Below, piece by piece: positions 55,288-63,726 of a stretch of 64,000 nt of DNA (position 1 is its first letter; every line of letters starts with the position of its first letter). A program made the translations under genes and the position numbers. The DNA comes from Marinibactrum halimedae (lineage in GTDB: Bacteria; Pseudomonadota; Gammaproteobacteria; Pseudomonadales; Cellvibrionaceae): NCBI RefSeq assembly GCF_021234875.1, contig NZ_JAJQVM010000006.1, forward strand, positions 1 through 64,000, in the 5' to 3' direction. The notes below the pieces were generated by a model, which did not search any database, was not told the origin of the DNA, and saw only the letters and a list, made by a program, of their open reading frames with translations.

Positions 55288-57453
55288 ATGGTCAAGACAC
55301 CTTTAGTCTCATCTCTGTTTCTTATCAGTGCCTTATTAACCGGATGCCAGCACAGTAATAACGCCCCACGTCACAATGAGACTCAAGCATCGATGACAAC
55401 TAAATCCCATTTGATTTACCCCGTCACTCGCAAAAGTGATGTTGTTGACGAATATTTTGGCGTTCAAGTAGCGGATCCCTACCGTTGGCTAGAAGATGAT
55501 CGAAGCAAAGAAACCGCTCAATGGGTGAGAGCTCAAAATAAGGTCACCTTTTCCTATTTAGAAAACATTCCTTATCGGGAGCAATTAGAGCAACGACTGA
55601 CCACTTTAATGAATTATGAAAAAGTCACGGCTCCGTTTATTGAGGGCGACTACACCTATTTCTATCAAAATGACGGCTTACAAAATCAGTACGTGCTCTA
55701 TCAGCAAGACAAACAAGGCAATACACGAGTCTTCCTAGATCCCAATACCTTCAGTGAAGACGGAACCACCTCACTGGCCGGCGTTACCTTCAGTGAAGAT
55801 GGCTCTCTCGCCGCTTATCGAATCTCCGAAGGTGGAAGCGATTGGCGTAAAGTCATCACCATTAACACCACAACCCTTGAGCCTGTGGACATCACACTCA
55901 ACGATGTAAAATTCAGTAGCATTGGTTGGTACAAAAACGAAGGGTTTTATTATTCCAGCTACGATAAACCTGATGGTAGTGAACTCTCTGCCAAAACCGA
56001 CCAGCACAAACTGTATTACCATCAGTTAGGCCAACCACAAAGTAAAGATGCGCTGATTTTTGGTGGAACCGAAGAGGAAAAACATCGCTACGTCTCTGGG
56101 TACACGACAGAAGATGCCCGTTATCTTATTGTGAGTGCAGCACACTCCACCTCCGGAAACAAACTTTTCCTCAAAGACCTTTCACAACCACACCACACTT
56201 TACAACCGCTGTTTACCGACACCAGTGCGGACAACTACGTTATCGATAATAAAGGTGAAACCCTTTACATCGTAACCAACCACCAAGCACCCAATAAACG
56301 CTTAGTAAAAGTCAACGCAAAGAATCCCACTCCAGAATTTTGGGAAGACGTTATTCCCGAGACAGAACACGTACTTAATTTAACGAAAGGGGGAGGCTCT
56401 TTCTACGCCCAATACATGGTTAATGCCATGACAGAGGTAAAACAGTTTGATCAAGAAGGGCTATTTATTCGCGATATTCAATTACCTAATTTGGGTACTG
56501 CCGGTGGGTTCAGCGGAAAACGTCAGCAGCAAACTCTTTACTATTCGTTCACAAACTACAGTACCCCCGCCACCATTTTTGAACTGGATGTCGCAACCGG
56601 CAAATCCACTTTGTATCGCAACTCGAAAATCGCCTTTGACGACAGCCAATATATTTCAGAACAAGTGTTTTATACCTCTAAAGATGGCACTCGTGTTCCT
56701 TTAACCATTACTCATAAAAAAGGACTTAAGAAAAATGGAAAAAACCCGACCATTCTTTATGGCTATGGCGGTTTCAATGTCAGCCTGCAGCCACGCTTTA
56801 GTTCTACTATTGCGTTATGGTTAGAGTTGGGCGGAATCTACGCAGTACCGAATTTGCGGGGCGGCGGAGAATTTGGCAAAGCGTGGCACAATGCCGGCGT
56901 GAAAACAAAAAAACAAAATGTATTTGATGATTTTATTGCGGCCGCTGAATATTTAATTGACCACCGCTACACCGACGCCAAACACCTCGCTGCCTTAGGC
57001 CGCTCTAACGGAGGGCTATTAGTGGGTGCCGTTACCACCCAACGCCCCGATTTATTCGCAGTAGGATTACCAGGGGTTGGTGTGTTGGATATGCTGCGCT
57101 ATCACACCTTTACCGCCGGCGCTGGCTGGGCCTATGATTACGGCACCTCAGAAGACAACCAAGAAATGTTTGAATATTTGTTAGGTTATTCACCGGTACA
57201 CAATGTAAAAGAAAACATTACCTACCCTGCTATGCTTATCACGACGGGTGACCACGACGACAGAGTGGTTCCCGCCCACTCCTTTAAATTCGCAGCGCAA
57301 TTGCAAGACAAATACAAAGGCAATAACCCTACTCTAATTCGAATCGAAACCAACGCCGGGCACGGCGCAGGCACACCCATGGATAAAATTATCGAACAAT
57401 ATGCCGATATTTTTGGGTTTACATTGTTTAATATGGGAATGACTAGGATTTAA
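55288..57453 (+). CDS. Prolyl oligopeptidase lipoprotein (S9A)
   Basis: 721 residues. The lipobox LTGC near residue 20 indicates an envelope-anchored enzyme. N-terminal segment VADPYRWLEDDRSKETAQWV and the seven-bladed propeller are typical. The catalytic domain has YGYGGFNVS, then Ser573 in GRSNGG, Asp657/658 in GDHDDRVVP and His692 in NAGHGAG, so the triad is intact. It should cleave short proline-containing peptides, matching the M1 aminopeptidase lipoprotein elsewhere in the window. The upstream region carries a 16-bp tandem array. Confidence 0.95.
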   Translation: MVKTPLVSSLFLISALLTGCQHSNNAPRHNETQASMTTKSHLIYPVTRKSDVVDEYFGVQVADPYRWLEDDRSKETAQWVRAQNKVTFSYLENIPYREQLEQRLTTLMNYEKVTAPFIEGDYTYFYQNDGLQNQYVLYQQDKQGNTRVFLDPNTFSEDGTTSLAGVTFSEDGSLAAYRISEGGSDWRKVITINTTTLEPVDITLNDVKFSSIGWYKNEGFYYSSYDKPDGSELSAKTDQHKLYYHQLGQPQSKDALIFGGTEEEKHRYVSGYTTEDARYLIVSAAHSTSGNKLFLKDLSQPHHTLQPLFTDTSADNYVIDNKGETLYIVTNHQAPNKRLVKVNAKNPTPEFWEDVIPETEHVLNLTKGGGSFYAQYMVNAMTEVKQFDQEGLFIRDIQLPNLGTAGGFSGKRQQQTLYYSFTNYSTPATIFELDVATGKSTLYRNSKIAFDDSQYISEQVFYTSKDGTRVPLTITHKKGLKKNGKNPTILYGYGGFNVSLQPRFSSTIALWLELGGIYAVPNLRGGGEFGKAWHNAGVKTKKQNVFDDFIAAAEYLIDHRYTDAKHLAALGRSNGGLLVGAVTTQRPDLFAVGLPGVGVLDMLRYHTFTAGAGWAYDYGTSEDNQEMFEYLLGYSPVHNVKENITYPAMLITTGDHDDRVVPAHSFKFAAQLQDKYKGNNPTLIRIETNAGHGAGTPMDKIIEQYADIFGFTLFNMGMTRI

Positions 57454-57474
57454 TAATTCAGAGCAACTTCTTTT

Positions 57475-57499
57475 ACCGACGCTTATCTAAAGCGTCGGT
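57475..57499. terminator. Hairpin between the S9A gene and a small minus-strand gene
   Basis: ACCGACGCTT (57475-57484), loop ATCTA, AAGCGTCGGT (57490-57499): a perfect 10-bp stem 21 bases after the stop. The downstream ATTAATTATGTT is only moderately T-rich. Likely terminator for convergent genes. Confidence 0.65.
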
Positions 57500-57544
57500 A
57501 TTAATTATGTTGCGCTCTCATTTTTATCTTATTTATTACGCCTA

Positions 57545-57769
57545 TCACTCATCAGTATAGACTGTATTTAAACTAGGGCCAGAGTTCTCACTCTCTTCAA
57601 TTTCCCGATTTACCAGGGCCAAAAGCCTGTTCAAATACAAGATATCATCCTGGATTTCAGAGAATTCATCTTCGTCATCACACTCTTCTTCTGATACAGA
57701 GGTTAATGTTCCCTCATACGCTTGAATAGCTGCACGAATATAAGTTAGATCTTTATATGAAAATGGCAT
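57545..57769 (-). CDS. Small acidic protein of unknown function
   Basis: 74 residues, strongly acidic in the middle (VSEEECDDEDEFSEIQDDI) and followed by a hydrophobic/charged helix (YLNRLLALVNREIEESE). GAGG stands 8 bases before the ATG. I do not recognise a family. Composition and ribosome site suggest a real gene. It is divergent from another small gene at 58037. Confidence 0.6.
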   Translation of the reverse strand: MPFSYKDLTYIRAAIQAYEGTLTSVSEEECDDEDEFSEIQDDILYLNRLLALVNREIEESENSGPSLNTVYTDE

Positions 57770-58036
57770 TCTAGAACCTCTGCTTCATGTACTTTTTCAA
57801 ACACTCTAATTTCTCTATAAAACAGCCACCCTAAAATAAAAAAGGCAACTCTAAGATCCATCACACACCACTCTTATACTGATTAAAAAATAAACTAAAA
57901 CACCATTTAAAAACGATTTGACACTCTATTCATTATATTGCAACTCAACGATAAACAGAGTACTTTCAAACCCACAAAACTCTCCATCAAGAGTATAAAC
58001 ATCATATAGATTATTTTGCATACAAAAGGAAGAGAC

Positions 58037-58306
58037 ATGGGACTTCTCGACAAAGCCAAAGAGCTCGGAGACAAAGTCAACGAATCCGTAACCTCATTCA
58101 GTAGTGACGAAGTCATTGCCAATACGATTATCAGAGCAGTAGAAAAACAAGAAAAGGTAAATGCATTATTAAAAGCGAAAGGGTGTAATTATCGGGTATC
58201 TGATATTGACTTAGGCATGGGAATACCACCTACCGTTACGTTTGGTGTGAGACGAGTGGGTGAAGGTGAAGACGACACAAAAGATGAGTCAAACAACATG
58301 CCATAA
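58037..58306 (+). CDS. Small conserved-type hypothetical protein
   Basis: 89 residues from ATG 58037, preceded by GGAAGAG; a TTG at 58016 would add seven residues but lacks a ribosome site. N-terminal amphipathic helix (LLDKAKELGDKVNESVTSF), a central VIRAVEKQEKVNALLKAKG-like helix and a beta-like C-terminal half (YRVSDIDLGMGIPPTVTFGVRR) with an acidic tail. Family not recognised; likely cytoplasmic. Confidence 0.65.
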   Translation: MGLLDKAKELGDKVNESVTSFSSDEVIANTIIRAVEKQEKVNALLKAKGCNYRVSDIDLGMGIPPTVTFGVRRVGEGEDDTKDESNNMP

Positions 58307-58324
58307 CAAAGGCTATCGCTTATA

Positions 58325-58355
58325 AAACCTGTACTCGAAACGCGAATACAGGTTT
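58325..58355. terminator. Hairpin after the small gene at 58037
   Basis: AAACCTGTA (58325-58333) pairs with TACAGGTTT (58347-58355), with extra TCG/CGA pairing inside the loop. No T-run follows, so it is a weak terminator candidate between convergent genes. Confidence 0.45.
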
Positions 58356-58429
58356 CAAGCACTCTAGCCTTTAAAATAACTGAACTTTTTAATTCGCTAA
58401 CAGCTCCAAATAATTAGCTATTAAAATAC

Positions 58430-59521
58430 TCAGTTATACATGGCAATGGGCGCCACAGCACTAGATTGAATGGCAGCTCGACTCACACACACACGGTTAC
58501 GGCCTAGGTGTTTTGCTCGGTAAAGAGACTGGTCGGCACTGAGCATTAAATCTTCCAACGAGTCATCTTCATTATTTACATCCAATAAAGAGACACCAAT
58601 ACTGGTTGAGATTTTCAACTCAACATCTACAGCAGAGATCTTCATCGTTTCAATGACCTGGCGAAGCTTTTCAGCAAACCCCACGCCTTCGGTTAAATCG
58701 GTATCTGGAGCGATAAGCAAAAACTCTTCACCGCCGATACGACCAAACACATCACTACTACGGATATTTTTTGATAAAGTTGCCGCAAAGGTTTGTAGCA
58801 CAACATCACCCACAGCATGGCCATACTGATCGTTAATAGACTTAAAATTATCAATATCCAACATCAGACACACAATAGAAGAACCACTCACTTTGGAGTG
58901 CTCCACACATCGATGAGCCAATGACATAATTTTTTGACGAGAGAAGACATTAGTCAGAGGGTCGTAATCTGCCGCTTGCTGAAGTACTCGCTCTTTATGT
59001 TTTTGAGCGGTAATGTCGTGCCAAATAATCAAATTGGCAATCACTGAACCATCTTCGCCGTACATCGGAGATGCACTGAGTGCTCCCCACTTATAACAAG
59101 ATGCGCCCAGGTTGATAACCGCTTCCACACTGCCAATCTGAGCCCCAGAGACCATTTGCTCACCCAGTGAAAAATGTTCAGCTAACAATGTTGAACCAAA
59201 CTGAGCGGGAGACAAAGTGACTCCACTGGAAGGAGACGGCATTTGCCCACCTTCTAATGCCGTTTGCCAAGCAAACAGATATTCGGTGATTTCCGCATCC
59301 GTCAGTTCGTTTGGCACAGAATCAAAAGCCGAATTAGCCACTTTATTAGTAAGACTGGAACAATCTACTTTTCTCTGATCAGAATAAAACTGAAGCGCCG
59401 CATCGTTCCGATAGAGAACATCACCCGTAGGCACCCCTATCACCATAACGCAAGCAGAAGACGCATCCATTGCGCGTGCAAGCTGTGTTAATACTTGATT
59501 GTCCAATTTGTCGCTGTGCAT
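58430..59521 (-). CDS. PAS-GGDEF diguanylate cyclase
   Basis: Makes cyclic-di-GMP. 363 residues: an N-terminal PAS-like sensor (about 15-175, ACVMVIGVPTGDVLYRNDAALQFY, ANLIIWHDITAQKHKE), then GGDEF (about 190-345) starting at DYDPLTNVFSRQKI. The active site reads GGEEF, and RSSD lies five residues before it, so the inhibitory I-site is kept. Nucleotide-binding residues in DIDNFKSINDQYGHAVGD are intact. AGGGAAA lies before the ATG at 59521. Monocistronic. Cofactor or signal for the PAS domain is unknown. Confidence 0.92.
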   Translation of the reverse strand: MHSDKLDNQVLTQLARAMDASSACVMVIGVPTGDVLYRNDAALQFYSDQRKVDCSSLTNKVANSAFDSVPNELTDAEITEYLFAWQTALEGGQMPSPSSGVTLSPAQFGSTLLAEHFSLGEQMVSGAQIGSVEAVINLGASCYKWGALSASPMYGEDGSVIANLIIWHDITAQKHKERVLQQAADYDPLTNVFSRQKIMSLAHRCVEHSKVSGSSIVCLMLDIDNFKSINDQYGHAVGDVVLQTFAATLSKNIRSSDVFGRIGGEEFLLIAPDTDLTEGVGFAEKLRQVIETMKISAVDVELKISTSIGVSLLDVNNEDDSLEDLMLSADQSLYRAKHLGRNRVCVSRAAIQSSAVAPIAMYN

Positions 59522-59960
59522 GTTGATTTCCCTATTTTCGTCGAATCTCTCAACGTTAAGCCGCCAACGTTCTAGTCTATTGTGACTAGGAAGTAGTTAT
59601 TCACTCTAACCGCCACTCTGTGGCTGAGCATACTGATATACTACTTGGCGATTTAGCATCCATGTCCGAATAAAGTCGCAAACATTGTTCAAACGAACCA
59701 TTAACTGATCAAACTGCAACCACATTAATAAACGGTATCTTTATTCGGAGACTTGCCATATATTGTGGTCAGTTTAATGACCAAAAGCGATTACACCTTA
59801 TTACAAGTATCTGAATAGGTTACACCATTTCACCTTGTGAGAGGTGGTAATCTGCGCCGTTATTTGCCCCAGAAACCGCCCGTATGCCCCTGTAAACTGG
59901 GCGACTCGCGCAATCCAGTACTTTAGTGTCTTTTGAGTAAAGCCGCTTCGTCACCACCTT

Positions 59961-60050
59961 TTCATCAATGGCACCTTCATTAACGACACCTTCATTAGCA
60001 ACACTCTCAATAACAACACCCTCATTAACAAAGCTCTCATTAACAACATT
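59961..60050. repeat. 15-bp tandem array, six units
   Basis: Units begin at 59961, 59976, 59991, 60006, 60021 and 60036, of the type TTCATTAACGACACC and CTCATTAACAACATT. The shared core resembles the non-coding array at 35536-35610. Confidence 0.92.
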
Positions 60051-60425
60051 TTGGCAGCGGTTTGGCTGGCACTTTTCTGATTGATATTGGTTTGATTGAT
60101 AATAGTTTGTGTCTAAAAATAGAGTCAAAATCACGTGAGTCTCTTTATGCATCGAATAAGTTTGTTACACACCGGATTTGTACACGGTGCACCATGTATC
60201 AATAGGAGGTTTTTTCAAGTTGAATGAAAGCCAAGCAACATACGAATCAGACTGATGCTAAAGAAACTCGCTCTAGCCGTCATAATCGTTTCGGTCATGT
60301 TTACCAAGTGGCTAAGGGCAGCTTTTGAGGTGCCGCCGGAATGTTTTTATGTTTATCACGCTATTTTGATGGGTTCTAGAATAAGTCATAAAGATGTCAC
60401 TCTCATGACACACAGCACTACTCAC

Positions 60426-60470
60426 ACGCGCTACCCAGAAACGTACTACTCACAAACGTACTGCCCAGCA
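60426..60470. repeat. 15-bp tandem array, three units
   Basis: ACGCGCTACCCAGAA, ACGTACTACTCACAA and ACGTACTGCCCAGCA at 60426, 60441 and 60456, followed by a partial ACGCATTCG unit. Confidence 0.85.
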
Positions 60471-60682
60471 ACGCATTCGTCATAGAAAACGACTCATGGT
60501 AAAGGCATATTCATTAAAGCACGAATAATTCTCTATTTTCGAAGAACCTAGACATAAAATAGACCGGTATTCCAGTATTTACAAAAAGCAGGTACTCACA
60601 ATACATTCTATGAGGCGGTGCGTTATTGCCATTGAGTACTCTGATTACCACTCAACCTATATTTATATCGGAGAATTTCAGT

Positions 60683-61342
60683 ATGCATGAAAGGAACGTC
60701 GCCCACCGAAAATTAAAGCGTATGGCTTATCTGTTAACACTGCTCGTTGTGGGCTTTTCAATTAGTGCATGCACCAACACCCTCTCTCGACTGCTCACCC
60801 CCACCGTTGCCGTAGACGTAGCCAGCTTTAAACCCGGTAGCTACTCCTTAGATACCGCCCATCAATCGGTCTTGTTTAAAGTCAAACACATGGGGTTATC
60901 CAATTATGTTGGACGATTTAATACTGTGGAAGCAGAATTGGATTTCGACCCTACCACTCCCTATAACAGCCGGCTGCAAGCAAAAGTCGTCACCAATAGC
61001 GTAGATACCGGTGATAATGACATTGACCAAATGCTACGGAGCTCGTCATGGTTCAACAGCCAAACCTATCCAGAAGCGATACTGGAAACTCAATCTTTAG
61101 AGACCATAGAAGGGAATCGGTATAACTACCTTGCCAATTTGACCATTAAGAATATAAAAAAAACCATCCCATTAACCGTTGAATTCCACGGCGGAGCTTA
61201 CAACCAGTTAACACAGCGTTACACCATTGGCTTTACTGCCACAATGGAAATAGATCGACATGCTTTTGATCTCACGGATTACCCTGGGTTGGTAGGAGAC
61301 AAAGTGACGATAGTGGTTGATGCTGAATTTCAAAAACAATAG
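60683..61342 (+). CDS. YceI-family lipoprotein
   Basis: Lipid-binding lipocalin-like fold family (YceI/TT1927b). Start taken at ATG 60683 (MHERNVAHRK), with GGAG 9 bases upstream, giving 219 residues; an ATG at 60626 is in frame but has no ribosome site. Lipobox SISAC makes it a lipoprotein, unlike the soluble periplasmic YceI. Family blocks: GSYSLDTAHQSVLFKVKHMGLSN, YVGRFNTVEAELDFDP, DQMLRSSSWFNSQTYPEA, LTIKNIKKTIPLTVEFHG and FTATMEIDRHAFDL. Isoprenoid carriage is a family inference. Confidence 0.9.
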   Translation: MHERNVAHRKLKRMAYLLTLLVVGFSISACTNTLSRLLTPTVAVDVASFKPGSYSLDTAHQSVLFKVKHMGLSNYVGRFNTVEAELDFDPTTPYNSRLQAKVVTNSVDTGDNDIDQMLRSSSWFNSQTYPEAILETQSLETIEGNRYNYLANLTIKNIKKTIPLTVEFHGGAYNQLTQRYTIGFTATMEIDRHAFDLTDYPGLVGDKVTIVVDAEFQKQ

Positions 61343-61516
61343 CAACCAAGCCGTTAGGCAAAGCAATACCACTACATTGTTTTTATTTTTTGGTGACAAT
61401 ACTAAAGAAGGCGGATTCAACACGAAGCGCATGATTAATCACCCCCTCCAATTTCAGATTAATCATGCACAAGGGTAAACTGCCGATTATAAAACCTTAC
61501 AAGTTAAACGCACATA

Positions 61517-61558
61517 TTATTCCCATGTCACTTCAATTTATTCCCATGTCACTTCAAT
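61517..61558. repeat. 21-bp exact tandem duplication across a stop codon
   Basis: TTATTCCCATGTCACTTCAAT occurs at 61517-61537 and 61538-61558. On the minus strand each copy reads IEVTWE plus a stop; the upstream copy ends the gene at 61538 and the second is an untranslated duplicate just beyond it. Confidence 0.97.
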
Positions 61559-62686
61559 CGCGTAAGTGGCGTCTTTCTGTACTTCAATTTCAAACTGACG
61601 CTGTGGGCCTATACCGTCAAAATACACATCCCGATCCTCAGAGATAAAAGTATATGTGGTTGGCTGAGCATTATTGCTGGTTGCACGTGTTCCGCCAGAC
61701 GCAAATAACCAAATTTTACGCGCCCTTCTCTGTTTATACACGGTTGCCACAGTCCAATTTGGACGATCCTCTACATAAGCCAACTGCCTTCCTGTCTTAC
61801 TAACGCGAGACCAATCCCCTTTATCTGCGCTAGTGCGCCACCACAACCCTCCGATACAGTCGGCATAATTGGCACAAATAATCATCTCCGCCAAACTGTG
61901 GTTTTCACTGGCAAAGTAAGGCTTACCTTCTTGTTTGGACTGTTTTAAAAATCGTATGTAATTTTTCATGGTGCCGTTAATGACGTGGGTTGCTGCCCAA
62001 TCTGTGTTATTTTGAACATAGGGCCACCAGTTATGAACCGCCCCCGCACTCAACGTTGAAGGCCCCACAATAGGGTAATTTGACAGCGTATCATCTTCGT
62101 TAAAAACACGATGTATTTTTCTCCAATTCTCTTTGTTTTTATATTTATCACCAAAATCCGTTTCATTACCTGGCTCAATGAACCTTACTGTTAAATTATG
62201 GACATCCTCCACATAACGAACATAAGCCTTAAACATATTTCGCCAGCGACCTGTATTGATATTATTGCCATTGGCAGATACATAATAAGGATGCACCTTA
62301 TCTTTCGCACTGGACGCCATTAACGTAACCGTACGAATCTCTTTATAGTTATCTGGATCATTTTGAAAGTTCAAGCGATTCAATTGATCCAGTTTCTCTA
62401 CATAGCCATCAATTTCGGCTTTCGCTTCATCAGAAAGCGTTCCATCTGCCTGTAAAGCATATTCTTGTACTGCTCCAAAACGCATTGCATCAATCGTATT
62501 ACCGACATACTCACTTGACTCTCTAACATTAGACGTCCCCACCGTCCACATCTCACTCTGTTTTACCACGCCTGCATCTCTTGTATTAAAACGGACATCA
62601 ATCGCTGCAACCTGTGAACTTAACATACTGATTAAAGACGCTACCGCAACTCGCTTCCCGTATTGAACAGAGAATAAACTTTTCAC
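61538..62686 (-). CDS. Secreted glycoside hydrolase-like protein (GH-A clan style), family uncertain
   Basis: 382 residues with a signal peptide (SLISMLSSQVAA). TIM-barrel glycosidase features: RFIEPGNETDFGD (Asn174-Glu175, the N-E acid/base pair expected at strand 4) and PYFASENHSLAEM (Glu261, candidate nucleophile at strand 7). Also VHNWWPYV, a Trp-rich substrate-like segment, and a short beta-rich C-terminus (TYAIEVTWE). I cannot assign a GH family; polysaccharide degradation is plausible for a marine organism. The catalytic assignment is pattern inference. The stop codon sits in a tandem duplication. Confidence 0.6.
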   Translation of the reverse strand: MKSLFSVQYGKRVAVASLISMLSSQVAAIDVRFNTRDAGVVKQSEMWTVGTSNVRESSEYVGNTIDAMRFGAVQEYALQADGTLSDEAKAEIDGYVEKLDQLNRLNFQNDPDNYKEIRTVTLMASSAKDKVHPYYVSANGNNINTGRWRNMFKAYVRYVEDVHNLTVRFIEPGNETDFGDKYKNKENWRKIHRVFNEDDTLSNYPIVGPSTLSAGAVHNWWPYVQNNTDWAATHVINGTMKNYIRFLKQSKQEGKPYFASENHSLAEMIICANYADCIGGLWWRTSADKGDWSRVSKTGRQLAYVEDRPNWTVATVYKQRRARKIWLFASGGTRATSNNAQPTTYTFISEDRDVYFDGIGPQRQFEIEVQKDATYAIEVTWE

Positions 62687-62952
62687 ATTGGCACCTTTTC
62701 ATTATTAATTTTGTTAAAATGGAATACTGTATGAAAAATTAATACTTATATGAATATTGAGCGAACGAATAGAAGACCCAAACACATCGTTCGTCTTTAC
62801 TCTAACACGTCATCAAAAGGGAAATAGAGAATATAAAAAAGCAACAAACGAAAAAGGCGCCAAAAAAACAGCACCTACAGAGTTACTTAAAAAAACGAAA
62901 AAAGAAAGGTGGTAAGCTCAGCATAAATACCGAAACAAAAAAGAGTGCAACA

Positions 62953-63630
62953 TTAAGACAAGGGTATATTAATACCCTCCTTACCGTGTCGATGGTAATG
63001 TTGAATAATATGACTGACAGCCCTATTCCACTGCTCCCCGGTTGCAGAACGCGGGCCAGTAGAATGCATTCCTCTGCGGTTAATGAATAAAGGAAGCGGT
63101 TGCTTCACAGCCCTATATTGAGCCCACACTTTCAAGTAATAATCAAAATCTTCACCGGTGTCCATGCTCTCATCAAAGGGGTTATCTTTTGCAATTGATG
63201 CTTTGACAAAGTGCCCCATTTGTAACGATAGAAACGGATTAATACGAATTAATTGTTCAAACGATTGAATTTCCATTTCTTGCTTAGGTCTCAGTTGCGC
63301 AGTTTCACCAGACAATTCAGCAATGGCGCCCCAAATGGCATCGTACTCCTCAATAAGGCCAGTTACCGACTCAAAAGCACTAGCCACCATAAAATCATCC
63401 GCATCCAGAAAAAAAATCCAATCAAATCCCTCATTTATTGCCATCTCTACTCCCAAATTTCGAGCATGAGAACGGCCCAACTTGCCTTCAATATCTTCAA
63501 CTGGGAATGCTTTTATTTCACTAAAAGGGCCTTTACTGTATTCATGAGCGCTTAGAATTGAGGTTAGGCATTCTTCCCAACGCTGTTCATGGCCGGGGCC
63601 TATTGGAGTAATAACTGCGCAATTTGTCAT
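62953..63630 (-). CDS. Family 2 glycosyltransferase
   Basis: GT-A fold glycosyltransferase, 225 residues. NCAVITPIGPGHEQRWEECLTSI starts the nucleotide-binding fold; GRSHARNLGVEMA and DWIFFLDADDF (Asp76/Asp78/Asp79) supply the metal-binding DXD; MDTGEDFDYYLKVW matches the acceptor-side ED motif. It lies 96 bases downstream of flgL on the same strand, so modification of flagellar proteins is a possibility by position only. Sugar donor and acceptor are unknown. Confidence 0.85.
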   Translation of the reverse strand: MTNCAVITPIGPGHEQRWEECLTSILSAHEYSKGPFSEIKAFPVEDIEGKLGRSHARNLGVEMAINEGFDWIFFLDADDFMVASAFESVTGLIEEYDAIWGAIAELSGETAQLRPKQEMEIQSFEQLIRINPFLSLQMGHFVKASIAKDNPFDESMDTGEDFDYYLKVWAQYRAVKQPLPLFINRRGMHSTGPRSATGEQWNRAVSHIIQHYHRHGKEGINIPLS

Positions 63631-63726
63631 GAAAATAGGGTCTCTTTAAAGCAAGTACTATTTAATAACGGGTACTTTTATTCAACATTATCACTCATTG
63701 ATTCAATGCCTGAGAAGGATGACTCA

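Larger units (their letters stand above)
59522..60682. other. Gene-poor stretch with two 15-bp arrays
   Basis: About 1.16 kb. A minus frame (59820-60152) and a plus frame (60255-60485) exist, but neither has a ribosome site or family features, and both contain translated tandem arrays, so I leave them uncalled. Arrays lie at 59961-60050 and 60426-60470. The right end carries GGAG for the YceI gene. Confidence 0.55.

Noticed and set aside
59820-60152. 110-codon minus frame containing VNEGV-type repeats
   Set aside because: No ribosome site before its ATG, and its content is mainly a translated 15-bp array that also exists in non-coding form elsewhere.
60255-60485. 76-codon plus frame with a hydrophobic N-terminus
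   Set aside because: It resembles a signal peptide at first sight, but there is no ribosome site, the rest looks non-coding, and the end is a tandem array.
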